Source: Alistipes sp.
Lineage (GTDB): Bacteria > Bacteroidota > Bacteroidia > Bacteroidales > Rikenellaceae
Direction of reading: 5' to 3'
Length of the DNA: 64,000 nt
Assembly: GCA_022782405.1 (NCBI GenBank)
Contig: JALFNK010000002.1
Span: forward strand, 1 to 64,000
Shown here piece after piece: positions 46,901-54,799 of this stretch; within the stretch, counting starts at the first letter, position 1, and every line of letters starts with the position of its first letter. The notes below the pieces were generated by a model. The model saw only the letters and a program-made list of their open reading frames with translations, did no database searches and was not told where the DNA came from. Both the position numbers and the translations under genes were made by a program.

Positions 46901-47075
46901 CTCCTTCACCAGTCGTTGTACCGACCGTAGTACCTTCAACCATTACGGTAGCTCCGACGATGGGATCGCCCGACTGATCGACTACCGTACCGGAAACCTG
47001 CTGCTTCTGGGCCATTGCAAGGAGCATTCCTCCGCCCAATACAGCAATTAACGATAGTACAAGTTTTCTTACCAT
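43926..47075 (-). CDS. SusC/RagA-family TonB-linked outer-membrane transporter (locus 1)
   Basis: A 1049-residue TonB-dependent transporter. The signal peptide MVRKLVLSLIAVLGGGMLLAMAQ is almost identical to that of the susC2 product. The CarboxypepD_reg-like domain spans about 23-100 (VSGTVVDQSGDPIVGATVMVEG). A TonB-box-like EVTVVAFGTKRKQ is near 105. The plug has VRGVGSLSASNEALIVVDGVP and SLYGSRAAGGVVMVTTK, then a long barrel ends IISGGINLTF. The pair imports an unknown substrate. No promoter is visible upstream in the displayed orientation, and the 5' end of the gene is one arm of a long inverted repeat with susC2, so it may be switched off here. Confidence 0.95.
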   Translation of the reverse strand: MVRKLVLSLIAVLGGGMLLAMAQKQQVSGTVVDQSGDPIVGATVMVEGTTVGTTTGEGGKFSVSAPADGVLQVSFIGYQTRSVAVNGRTSVEIQLSEDTKTIDEVTVVAFGTKRKQDLVGSVSKVKGEIISNSQSASVSNALEGAVAGLQIVSSSGQPGSDASIVVRGVGSLSASNEALIVVDGVPFNGKLSDINPADIESISVSKDAVSNSLYGSRAAGGVVMVTTKTGRKEKLTVQFQGTWGVAQRAYKDYNMVTDQGEFYELVWYGLRNTAWANGYELDQAAQYASTNLLKELGNYNAFIIPEGEQLVGLDGKLNANARKRYDDTFADALFKNSFRQEYVASASGGSDKSDYYLSMGYLDNDSYIIGSSYERITARVNVNTQLTKWLKVGTNIAYSRATQNGVQEGVGLASNPFAVARDWAPIYPVHAYDAEGNMKYNEDGTPMYDTGNGETDGTSVGSRPTGQNSNIICSMSEDIRRAVYNNLTSRSYVQIRFLKDFTFTANYSYDFTNDYETLFYSTKVGDGMSFGGRGTKGNINTATTNFNQILAYDKQIGEHGISAKIGHEYYQYRNDYFDGQKTQFYNPLNPELSNGGQMESMTSYTADHNIEGYFAMADYNYAHKYYLSAAFRRDGTSRFLDRWGNFWSVGAAWRISGENFMQGASSWLNDLKLRASYGTQGNENILPGYLYAYTPYQDQYSVSWTGSELATSIAFYGNPDLTWEKQKTFDVGLDFRLWDRVYGSVDYFYRKTDDMLFQRPLAFSTAGRPYNWENIGSMRNEGVEFELNVDIFKKRDFQWTVSIVGSHYSNEVLTLPEENKVDGITSGSFKLMEGKSRYEYFTYMYAGMNEKGQPQWYMDVAGEDGVTREKTTTYSNATKYYLGKSALPDFNGGLSTVLKYKGIDLSIATAFQIGGWAYDSDYLSGMSISYYVGHNKDMWKTFNPETGKGEFPIWNAVDSSNSYTQTSDAHLIKASYFSIRNLTLGYTLPRTWLDKLGIEGLRIFVTADNLALWSKRQGFDPRVSMSGGNDSYGGYSPMRIISGGINLTF

Positions 47076-47110
47076 AAACGTTAATCTAATTAGTTTTTAA
47101 AATAAAAAGT
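46987..47110 (-). repeat. inverted repeat arm IR1 (susC1 5' end)
   Basis: 124 nt covering the leader, start codon and signal-peptide codons of susC1. Read on the minus strand it matches IR2 (48790-48914) with about 12 mismatches and one gap, roughly 90% identity by hand count. The longest identical block is 24 nt (47062-47085) and spans the ATG. Beyond either end the two susC regions diverge clearly. It is a candidate recombination site. Confidence 0.85.
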
Positions 47111-47312
47111 GCTCGGGGTTTTCTTATTACCACAGCATTGGTTCTGTGGAATCTACGGAATTCAAACAGCCGGAAAGGGTTCCAGATAGTTACCGTATCT
47201 CAGAAAATAAAGCCCCCAAAATGATGCGGTTCATTCCTGAGAAGGAATTATTCGGGGTTACTTTATCGTTACCTTCGGCAATCGTTTATACACAAATTCA
47301 AGGTTAGAAGGT
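47111..47312. other. susC1/recombinase intergenic region with hairpins
   Basis: No gene. Small inverted repeats are present: CCACAG / CTGTGG (47130-47149), AGATA / TATCT (about 47185-47201) and ATTCCT / AGGAAT (47233-47248). No TAnnTTTG element oriented toward susC1 was found. TACCTTCG (47270-47277) is a weak -7 candidate for the recombinase gene. Confidence 0.5.
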
Positions 47313-48527
47313 ATGAGAAACACGTTCAGGATTCTTTTCTACATCAAGCGTGCGGCTTCGGACCGCAAGGGCCATGTACCCGTCATGGTGCGCATTACGA
47401 TTAACGGCGAAAGAGCTCAGTTTTCCGCCCAAGTGCGTGTCGATCCCCGAATATGGGATGTTCATGCGGGACGGGTTGTCGGACGCACGGCGGCCGTTGC
47501 GCGGCTTAACGAGAAACTCTCCGCTATCCAACGCCGTATCGAATACTGCTACGATCATCTCATTCTCCGCGATGGAACGGTATCCGCATCCAGCGTTCGG
47601 GAGCAATTCTTCGGCGGCAATCGAAACCGGGAGCAGGTACTTGCATTTTTCCGACAGCACAACGACGAATTCTGCCGTATGGTGGGTGTCAATCGGAGCC
47701 GTACTACCTTATATAAATATGAAAGCGTTTACAAACTGCTCAAGTCGTACATTCGGATCCGATATGCGCGCAACGACATCGCGTTCCGCGAGCTCGACAA
47801 GAATTTTCCGGTTGAATTCCACCGTTACATAGCCCATGAAGTCCCGCATGAAAAGAATACCGTATGGGTTTACATGATCGCCCTGAAACATATCTTCATG
47901 CTGGTTCACGACCGGAATTGTCTGGCAAGCGATCTTTTCGCGGGATACAAGTTGCACAGCAGCCCCGTCATGCGCGATTATCTCACGGATTCCGAACTCC
48001 GCAGCCTCATGCAACTCGATCCGGTCTGCGGGAAACAGCGGCTTGTACTTGACGCATTCCTGTTCAGCTGTTTCACGGGACTTTCCTATGTTGATATCCG
48101 TCGCCTTCAGCCCTCGAATATCCGGCATGCTCCGGACCGGTCCTGGATATGCACGACTCGCAGCAAGACTGGCACGGAGGTATATGTCCGCCTTTTTGAT
48201 ATTGCATCGGCCATTTTGGCCAAATATCAGCACGAAGATACCGAAGAACCTATCTTCCGGCTGCCGAGCAACGGATGGTGCAACGTCTGCCTGCGCCGGT
48301 TGCTCCCCCGGGCCGGCATATTGCGCCCGATCACGTTCCATGCCGCCCGTCATACCTTCGCCACAACCATTACGTTGTCGCAGGGCGTCCCCATCGAGAC
48401 AATCAGCAAGCTACTCGGCCACAAGAACATCCGGACAACGCAAATTTATGCCGCCATCACCCATGCCCAACTCGACGACGATATGGAGCGTCTTTCGCAG
48501 CAACTTCGACGACAATATGCCCTGTAA
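47313..48527 (+). CDS. IntDOT-like tyrosine recombinase
   Basis: A 404-residue tyrosine recombinase with an N-terminal arm-type domain, a core-binding SAM-like domain (about 105-205) and a catalytic domain (about 215-404). Visible active-site residues are K285 in RSKTGTE, H343 and R346 in TFHAARHTFAT, H370 in LLGHKNIRTTQIYA and the nucleophile Y379. The usual first Arg is replaced by Ser258 in FTGLSYVDIRRL, as in IntDOT of the CTnDOT element, where the equivalent residue is Ser259. It lies alone between two divergent susC genes whose 5' ends are inverted repeats, so a role in inverting this segment is likely. No other mobile-element genes are adjacent. Confidence 0.93.
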   Translation: MRNTFRILFYIKRAASDRKGHVPVMVRITINGERAQFSAQVRVDPRIWDVHAGRVVGRTAAVARLNEKLSAIQRRIEYCYDHLILRDGTVSASSVREQFFGGNRNREQVLAFFRQHNDEFCRMVGVNRSRTTLYKYESVYKLLKSYIRIRYARNDIAFRELDKNFPVEFHRYIAHEVPHEKNTVWVYMIALKHIFMLVHDRNCLASDLFAGYKLHSSPVMRDYLTDSELRSLMQLDPVCGKQRLVLDAFLFSCFTGLSYVDIRRLQPSNIRHAPDRSWICTTRSKTGTEVYVRLFDIASAILAKYQHEDTEEPIFRLPSNGWCNVCLRRLLPRAGILRPITFHAARHTFATTITLSQGVPIETISKLLGHKNIRTTQIYAAITHAQLDDDMERLSQQLRRQYAL

Positions 48528-48750
48528 GGTTCCGGCGCTGTATTTTGACAATTTATTGCAAAAAAATAGAGAAACAAGAAACAGCATTTCCCGTTATTTG
48601 GGCTTTTGCGGTATGCTCCAATGACCGAAAAATTGTCCGAAACGTCGATTACGGTTTGTAACCGGATTCTTAACATCCGGAGAAATTCATAATCGGAAGA
48701 GTCAGATATTGATAAAAGTTGATATATACGCAAAAATCTTTAAAAATTTA
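48528..48750. other. AT-rich recombinase/susC2 intergenic region
   Basis: No gene is supported here. A hairpin CCGGAT / ATCCGG (48662-48680) may end the recombinase transcript. The rest is AT-rich sequence leading into the susC2 promoter. Confidence 0.5.
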
Positions 48751-48782
48751 TTTGGATTTCAGGTTCTTTTTTCTCATCTTTG
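48751..48782 (+). promoter_or_regulatory. promoter of susC2 (predicted active)
   Basis: TTTG (48751-48754), 20 bp, CATCTTTG (48775-48782), one base from TATCTTTG. It ends 7 bp before the IR2 repeat begins. Nothing similar is found at the equivalent place upstream of susC1. If the segment between the repeats inverts, this promoter would face susC1. Confidence 0.7.
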
Positions 48783-48789
48783 TAAGTGA

Positions 48790-48914
48790 ACTTTTTATTT
48801 TATAAAACCAATTAAATTAACGTTTATGGTAAGAAAACTCGTACTATCGTTAATCGCTGTACTGGGGGGGGGTCTGCTCCTTGCGATGGCCCAGACACAG
48901 CAGGTTTCCGGTAC
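48790..48914 (+). repeat. inverted repeat arm IR2 (susC2 5' end)
   Basis: 125 nt covering the leader and the first about 30 codons of susC2; the partner of IR1 (46987-47110) in opposite orientation. The 24-nt identical core is at 48816-48839 and includes the start codon. About 1.7 kb of DNA, including the whole recombinase gene, lies between the arms. Confidence 0.85.
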
Positions 48915-51900
48915 CGTTACCGATGCCGACGGAGCGCCGCTCGCAGGTGTTACGGTCGTCGTGGACGGAACCACTGTAGGAACAACCACCAACGCTGCGG
49001 GTCAATACACCGTTTCGGCTCCGAAAGAGGGGTATCTGAGCGTTTCGTTCATCGGATATGAGTCGCAGAAAATTCCCGTCGAAGGAAAGACGACGATCGA
49101 TATCCGCATGAAGGAGGACATCACGGCCATCGACGACGTGCTGGTCGTAGCCTTCGGTACTACAAAGAAGGAAGCCTTCACCGGTTCGGCCACAGTCATC
49201 AAATCCGAGGAGCTGGCCAAACGTCAGACCACCAACGTCATGAATGCCCTCGTAGGTTCCGTGGCAGGTCTGCAGATGCGCGGATCGACCGGTACGCCGG
49301 GAGCCGACGCCGGTTCGGTGAACATCCGCGGTATCAGCTCGATGTATGCCAACACCGACCCGCTCATCATCGTGGACGGTGCTCCCTACAGCTCCAGCCT
49401 CTCGAGCATCGCCCAGTCCGATATCGAGTCCGTTACCGTCCTGAAGGATGCCGCATCGGCCGCCCTGTACGGTGCCCGCGGTGCTTCGGGTGTGATCATC
49501 GTAACCACGAAGCGCAATACTTCGAAAAACGCGACGATCAACGTGGACATGAAATGGGGCGTAAACTCGCGTGCCATCCAGGACTATGACGTGATTACCG
49601 ATCCGGGTGCCTACTACGAGGCCGGATATGCCCAGCTCTACAACCGTTACTTCTACGGCCAGGGCATGAGCGCCGAGGCTGCGAACCTGAATGCCAATAC
49701 CGAAATGCTCAAGGGCCTTTCGTACAACGTATTCTCCTACCCCGACGGTGAGCAACTCATCGGCATGGACGGCAAACTGAATTCCAACGCCACGCTGGGC
49801 CGTAAGATCAGCGGCAACAACCAGGAGTACTGGCTGCAGCCCGATGACTGGACAGACGCAGCCTACAAGACCAGCCTGCGCCAGGAGTACAACGTCAGCG
49901 TAAACGGCGGAACGGAGAAGTCGAACTACTACACCAGCGTCGGTTATCTGAATCAGGACGGCATCGTGGATAACTCGGGCTTCGAGCGTATCACGGCACG
50001 CGTCAAGGCCGACTATCAGGCCCGCAAATGGCTCAAACTCGGTGCCAACGTCGGCTTCCAGCACTCAACGCAGGAGATGGATGCCGGACTGGGTACATCG
50101 ACCTACTCGAACAACCTGTTCTACTACACGTCAATGATCGCTCCGATCTACCCGATCTATGTAAGGACAATCGATGCCGACGGAAACATCCGCATTGCCA
50201 CCGACCAGTACGGACACAAAGCCTACGACTACGGTGTCGCCGCTACGGGTTACGGTATCTCGCGTCCCTTCGGACAGACGGGTAACCCGCTCGGATCCAA
50301 CCAGTACAACAAGTACGAAAACATCGGCAACCAGCTCAACGGAACCTTCACGGCAGACATCGACATTACCGACTACCTGAAGGCCAACGTAACGAGTACT
50401 GTAATCTGGGGAGAGAACTACGTTTCGAACTTCCAGAACATGTTCTACGGATCGAGCGCCGGAACGAACGGCAGCATCACCAAGACCATGCAGAACTCGA
50501 TGCGAACGAACAACGTACAGACGCTGACCTACTACGACTCTTTCGGCCTGCATAACGTAAACGTCATGATCGGCCATGAGTACTACAATACGAAGACGCG
50601 TTATGTCGGAGCCGCCAAGAACGGCATGTTCTCGCCCGACATTCCGGAGTTGAGCGCCGCCGCATCGCTTTCGGACGCCACCTCTTACACGACGCGCTAC
50701 AACGTCGAAGGTTACTTCCTGAGCGCCCAGTACGACTACAACGGCAAGTACTACGGTTCGTTCTCCTACCGCCGCGACGGTTCCTCGCGCTTTGCGCCCG
50801 GACACCAGTACGGTAACTTCTGGTCGGTAGGTGCCGCGTGGATTCTCTCCAAGGAAAACTTCCTCTCGAAGGCCGAGTGGATCGACATGCTGAAACTCAA
50901 GGCTTCGATCGGTCAGCAGGGCAACGACAACATCGGCGACTACTACTATACGGATCTCTACACGTTGAGCAAGGTGGACGACAAGTCCATGTCGGCTTCG
51001 TTCGCCATCCAGGGTAACCCCAACATCACCTGGGAGACCACGACAAATGCCAACGTCGGCGTCGAGTTCAGTTTCTGGCGCGGTCGTCTGTCGGGAGGCG
51101 TGGACGTCTATCGCAAAAAAACGAGCGACCTGCTCTTCTGGCTCTCGCTGCCCGAATCAGTCGGTACGCGAGGCATGTACGGCAACCTGGGCGATATCCG
51201 CAACTCGGGTATCGAAATCAATCTGACCGGCTCGATCATCCGCACCAAGACGGTGGACTGGAGCGTATCGGCAAACCTCTCGCACAACTCGACGAAAATC
51301 CTTTCGCTGCCGGAGACGAAGCTTACCCAGGGTACCTCGAGCATCGGATTCCCGGAGTCGCAGAACAACGTCATGATGTGGTATCGTGAGGGCGGCCCGC
51401 TCTACAACGCCTACCTGCCCTGCTATGCGGGCGTGGACGACAAGGGACAGGCCATGTACTATATCGACACGAAGGACGAAGCCGGCAACACGATCCACAA
51501 GGGCGGCACGACCTATGACATCAACAGTGCCACGGAGTATGAACAGGGCAGCATCCTGCCAAAGGTATTCGGCGGTTTCGGCACGAACCTGCGTGTCGGC
51601 AACTTCGACCTTTCGCTCACGTTCGACTACCAGATCGGCGGCAAGGTCTACGACGTAACTTATGCCACGCTGATGACTCCCTGGACAGGAGCCGCCAACG
51701 GCAGCGCCATCCACAAGGACTGGGTGAAGTCGTGGAGCCCGAACAATACCGACAGCGATATTCCCCGCTGGCAGCAGGGCGACCAGTACACCACGGCCAA
51801 GTCCGACCGGTTCCTGACCGACGCCTCGTACCTCAACTTCCAGTCGTTCGCCATCGGCTACACGATTCCGGAAAAGGTATTCCACAACAAGCTGAAGATG

Positions 51901-52050
51901 CGTATCTACGCAGCCGGCGAGAACCTCTGCTTCTGGTCGGCTCGCAAGGGTCTCGATCCGCGCTACAACTATGTCGGAACCTCTTCGACGGGTGTGGCCG
52001 ACTACTCGCCGATCCGCACGATCTCCGGCGGTATCCAGCTTACGTTCTAA
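48826..52050 (+). CDS. SusC/RagA-family TonB-linked outer-membrane transporter (locus 2)
   Basis: A 1074-residue TonB-dependent transporter. Signal peptide MVRKLVLSLIAVLGGGLLLAMA, then a CarboxypepD_reg-like domain (VSGTVTDADGAPLAGVTVVVDG), a TonB-box-like VLVVAFGTTKKE near residue 105, and a plug with SVNIRGISSMYANTDPLIIVDG and ALYGARGASGVIIVTTK. A barrel follows, ending TISGGIQLTF. It is the first gene of susC2-susD2-lipoprotein. The nine-G run at 48864-48872 lies in codons for Gly14-Gly16; the present length keeps the frame open. Apart from the signal region it is clearly different from the susC1 product, so the two loci probably import different substrates. Confidence 0.95.
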   Translation: MVRKLVLSLIAVLGGGLLLAMAQTQQVSGTVTDADGAPLAGVTVVVDGTTVGTTTNAAGQYTVSAPKEGYLSVSFIGYESQKIPVEGKTTIDIRMKEDITAIDDVLVVAFGTTKKEAFTGSATVIKSEELAKRQTTNVMNALVGSVAGLQMRGSTGTPGADAGSVNIRGISSMYANTDPLIIVDGAPYSSSLSSIAQSDIESVTVLKDAASAALYGARGASGVIIVTTKRNTSKNATINVDMKWGVNSRAIQDYDVITDPGAYYEAGYAQLYNRYFYGQGMSAEAANLNANTEMLKGLSYNVFSYPDGEQLIGMDGKLNSNATLGRKISGNNQEYWLQPDDWTDAAYKTSLRQEYNVSVNGGTEKSNYYTSVGYLNQDGIVDNSGFERITARVKADYQARKWLKLGANVGFQHSTQEMDAGLGTSTYSNNLFYYTSMIAPIYPIYVRTIDADGNIRIATDQYGHKAYDYGVAATGYGISRPFGQTGNPLGSNQYNKYENIGNQLNGTFTADIDITDYLKANVTSTVIWGENYVSNFQNMFYGSSAGTNGSITKTMQNSMRTNNVQTLTYYDSFGLHNVNVMIGHEYYNTKTRYVGAAKNGMFSPDIPELSAAASLSDATSYTTRYNVEGYFLSAQYDYNGKYYGSFSYRRDGSSRFAPGHQYGNFWSVGAAWILSKENFLSKAEWIDMLKLKASIGQQGNDNIGDYYYTDLYTLSKVDDKSMSASFAIQGNPNITWETTTNANVGVEFSFWRGRLSGGVDVYRKKTSDLLFWLSLPESVGTRGMYGNLGDIRNSGIEINLTGSIIRTKTVDWSVSANLSHNSTKILSLPETKLTQGTSSIGFPESQNNVMMWYREGGPLYNAYLPCYAGVDDKGQAMYYIDTKDEAGNTIHKGGTTYDINSATEYEQGSILPKVFGGFGTNLRVGNFDLSLTFDYQIGGKVYDVTYATLMTPWTGAANGSAIHKDWVKSWSPNNTDSDIPRWQQGDQYTTAKSDRFLTDASYLNFQSFAIGYTIPEKVFHNKLKMRIYAAGENLCFWSARKGLDPRYNYVGTSSTGVADYSPIRTISGGIQLTF
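48864..48872 (+). repeat. G9 homopolymer in the susC2 signal-peptide codons
   Basis: Nine consecutive G within codons 13-16 of susC2. The matching place in susC1 is interrupted (GGGCGGAGG). Slippage by one base would shift the frame inside the signal peptide and stop production. Confidence 0.8.
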
Positions 52051-52071
52051 TCATCAAAAAGCAATCGACAT

Positions 52072-53748
52072 ATGAACAAAAATATCAAATTAGTAGCCTC
52101 CCTGCTTATCGGAGCATCCATGCTCTCCACGGGCTGCCTGCAGGAGACCTTTCCGCAGCAGGGAACGGTAACTGTGGATCAGGCCGGAGATGCGCCCAAC
52201 TCGTTCAACAACTTCGTAACGGCCTGCACCTCTACCCTTTCGGGTGAATTCATCTACAGCGGCAGCAGCTACACTCCCTATGACTTCGGCTACACGTCGT
52301 TCTTCCTGCAGCGCGACGTCATGGGGCAGGACATTGTCTGCGAAGATAGCGACAGCGAACACTATACGACGTGGTACACCTGCGGCGTGGCCCTCGGCCC
52401 GACCTATGCCATCTGCCAGCTTCCCTGGACGCTCTACTACGGCTGGATCAAGAACTGCAACGTGGTTATCTCGCTGGCCGGCGAGCAGCCCTCGGCCGAC
52501 CATATCACGGGTGCAGGTATCGCCTATGCCATGCGCGCCATGTTCTATATGGACCTTGCCCGCATGTTCGCACCCCAAACCTACAAGGGTCATCCCGATG
52601 CGCTGACCGTGCCCATCATCACGGAGAAGACGACCAACGAGCAGGCCACGAACAACCCCAACGCCACAAACGAGAAGATGTGGGAGTTCATCCTCAGCGA
52701 CCTGGACAAGGCCGAGGAGTATCTGGCCGACTACCAGCGTGCCGACAAGACCACGCCCGACCTGAGCGTCGTTTACGGTCTGAAGGCACGCGCCTACCTG
52801 ACGATGGAGCAGTGGGCCGAAGCCGAGCACTACGCAAAGCTGGCCCAGAGCGGCTACACGATGATGACCGAGGCCCAGTACCTCGACCACAATACGGGAT
52901 TCAACACTCCGAACGACTCGTGGATGTTCATGACCGAGTTCGATGCTGAGGATCCCAACATCACGGCCAACGACGGCGACTCGAGCTGGGGTTCGCAGAT
53001 GATTCTCGAGATCACGGAGGAGTCCAGCTGCGGATACGCCGCCAACTACGGAACACCGAAGCGCATCGACGCCCACCTGCTCGAGACCATCCCGCAGACC
53101 GACTGGCGCCGCAAGTGCTTCATCGATCCCGAGCTTGACGAGAAGGTCGCTTCGGCAACGTCGATGGAAGAGCTTCAGGCTATTGTCGCCGAGTATCTCT
53201 CGGGCGTGTCGGAATATCCCGGAGCGATCGTAAACACCGCAATGGCCACCAGCTCGGGCACTTTCGGAGGTCTGTCGCTCAAGTTCCGCGCTGCCGGTGG
53301 CGAAGCCGGACATAACAATGTAAAGATCGGTTTCTGCGTTGCTGTACCGCTGATGCGCGTCGAGGAGATGATGCTCATCGAGGCCGAGGCTGCCGGCATG
53401 CAGGAAGAGGCCCGCGGAAAGACGCTGCTCGAAACCTTTGCCAAGACCCGCAACCCGGAGTACGCATATGACAACACACAGTCGTTCCGCGACAACGTAT
53501 GGTGGCAGCGCCGCGTCGAGCTTTGGGGCGAAGGTTTCGCCACGTTCGACATCAAGCGTTTCGAGAAGGGCATCACCCGTAGCTATGCCGGCACGAATCA
53601 TCCGAAGGGATATCGCTGGAATACGGAGGGTGTACCCGACTGGATGAACCTCTGCATCGTACAGACCGAAACCAACTACAACCAGGCCTGCGTCAGCAAC
53701 CCCACGCCGATCCAGCCCACCGAGGACTCTCCGGAGAAGGTATGGTAA
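52072..53748 (+). CDS. SusD/RagB-family lipoprotein (locus 2)
   Basis: A 558-residue outer-membrane substrate-binding lipoprotein, 21 nt after susC2. The signal MNKNIKLVASLLIGASMLST precedes the lipobox Cys22. SusD features are WIKNCNVVISLAGEQ, GIAYAMRAMFYMDLARMF, MRVEEMMLIEAEAAGMQEEA and QRRVELWGEGFATFDIKR. It pairs with the susC2 transporter. The substrate cannot be read from the sequence. Confidence 0.95.
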   Translation: MNKNIKLVASLLIGASMLSTGCLQETFPQQGTVTVDQAGDAPNSFNNFVTACTSTLSGEFIYSGSSYTPYDFGYTSFFLQRDVMGQDIVCEDSDSEHYTTWYTCGVALGPTYAICQLPWTLYYGWIKNCNVVISLAGEQPSADHITGAGIAYAMRAMFYMDLARMFAPQTYKGHPDALTVPIITEKTTNEQATNNPNATNEKMWEFILSDLDKAEEYLADYQRADKTTPDLSVVYGLKARAYLTMEQWAEAEHYAKLAQSGYTMMTEAQYLDHNTGFNTPNDSWMFMTEFDAEDPNITANDGDSSWGSQMILEITEESSCGYAANYGTPKRIDAHLLETIPQTDWRRKCFIDPELDEKVASATSMEELQAIVAEYLSGVSEYPGAIVNTAMATSSGTFGGLSLKFRAAGGEAGHNNVKIGFCVAVPLMRVEEMMLIEAEAAGMQEEARGKTLLETFAKTRNPEYAYDNTQSFRDNVWWQRRVELWGEGFATFDIKRFEKGITRSYAGTNHPKGYRWNTEGVPDWMNLCIVQTETNYNQACVSNPTPIQPTEDSPEKVW

Positions 53749-53776
53749 ATACAGGAACCATTAAAGATTTGAATTT

Positions 53777-54637
53777 ATGACACTGAAAAAATATTTCTAT
53801 TCCGTTCTGGCCGTGGCGGGCGTCGTAGCCCTGACCGCCTGCTCGGCCGACGAGGGGACCGATCCCGGAAGCGATAGTGCTCCTGCTGTAACCTTGTATA
53901 CATATGCTCCGGGCAGCGAATACAACGCCGATGAAGACGTCATGATCCGCATCGCCCCGAACAACAAGGTAGCGGAGATCTACTACAAGTCCGAGCTGAC
54001 GACGGCCGTTCAGGAGTATATCGCCGCCAACGGCGAGAACGCCTATGCCGACCAGGTTGTCGCAAGCGGTACGAAACTCGAAGGGGGCTCCACGCAGGAC
54101 TTCGTATTGACGGGCCTGCTGGGCAACTATACGATCACGGCAGTAGGTGTCGCCGAGAATGGCCGTAAAGCCGTTGCCTCGACCACGTTCCAGGGCCTTA
54201 CCTGGACCCCCATCACCGCCGGTACGATCACCTACGGAACCCTCGGACAACTGGGACTGACCCCTGCGCCCGCAGAACTCCAGAAGTGCGATGTCGATGA
54301 GACGCTCTACCGAGTCAAGGACATGTACGGCAAGGACTGCCACCTGAAATTCACGGTACTCGATCTGGGCGGCACGGATTCCGACGGAAGCACCTTCAAG
54401 TTCTGCCGCGTTGCAAACCAGAATACCGGTTTGAACTACGGCAGCTACGGAGCCATCTCCGTTCAGGACGTAGGCTACTGGCAAGGCGACGAGAGTTATG
54501 TTACGGGCGGCGGTTTCGACAACTGCTTCTATGTAAGCGGCCCGAAGGAGAACCAGCTTTCGTTCATCCTCTACTACTACGTTTCTGCCGGATATCTCGG
54601 TTATCAGGCTGCCGACGTATTCACCCCGAACAACTGA
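53777..54637 (+). CDS. surface lipoprotein of susCD locus 2
   Basis: A 286-residue lipoprotein with a signal ending ALTAC (lipid Cys22), then a Gly/Ser/Asp-rich flexible start and a beta-rich remainder with no family that I recognise. It follows susD2 by 28 nt and ends before a strong terminator. By position it corresponds to the third, locus-specific surface lipoprotein (SusE/F-like role) often found after susCD, but homology was not seen. Confidence 0.75.
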   Translation: MTLKKYFYSVLAVAGVVALTACSADEGTDPGSDSAPAVTLYTYAPGSEYNADEDVMIRIAPNNKVAEIYYKSELTTAVQEYIAANGENAYADQVVASGTKLEGGSTQDFVLTGLLGNYTITAVGVAENGRKAVASTTFQGLTWTPITAGTITYGTLGQLGLTPAPAELQKCDVDETLYRVKDMYGKDCHLKFTVLDLGGTDSDGSTFKFCRVANQNTGLNYGSYGAISVQDVGYWQGDESYVTGGGFDNCFYVSGPKENQLSFILYYYVSAGYLGYQAADVFTPNN

Positions 54638-54661
54638 TCGGAACGATCTGAACAATTCTGC

Positions 54662-54695
54662 AAGCCGACCCTATTCACGAGGGTCGGCTTTTTTG
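54662..54695 (+). terminator. terminator of susCD locus 2
   Basis: A perfect 11-bp stem AAGCCGACCCT / AGGGTCGGCTT with a 7-nt loop and a T-run. Confidence 0.9.
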
Positions 54696-54733
54696 TCGGG
54701 CGGGAAGCAGAAAACCGGTCCGCAAGGAAGCCG

Positions 54734-54763
54734 TTGCACTGTAGATTTTTTTTCGTAAATTCG
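54734..54763 (+). promoter_or_regulatory. promoter of the FprA/Ugd operon
   Basis: TTG (54734-54736), 19 bp, TAAATTCG (54756-54763), a relaxed -7 box 36 bp before the ATG at 54800. Confidence 0.5.
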
Positions 54764-54799
54764 CAACGTCAAAACGAATCAAAGCAACACGATAACGAT

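Noticed and set aside
44166..47051. Long plus-strand open frame of 961 codons opposite susC1
   Set aside because: It is an antisense shadow of susC1; the translation is Arg/His-rich without any family pattern, while susC1 on the minus strand has clear SusC domains.
47313..48527. Recombinase as part of a prophage or conjugative element integrated at tRNA-Phe
   Set aside because: No phage or transfer genes and no duplicated tRNA end were seen, and complete susCD operons flank the gene. The inverted susC repeats explain its place better.
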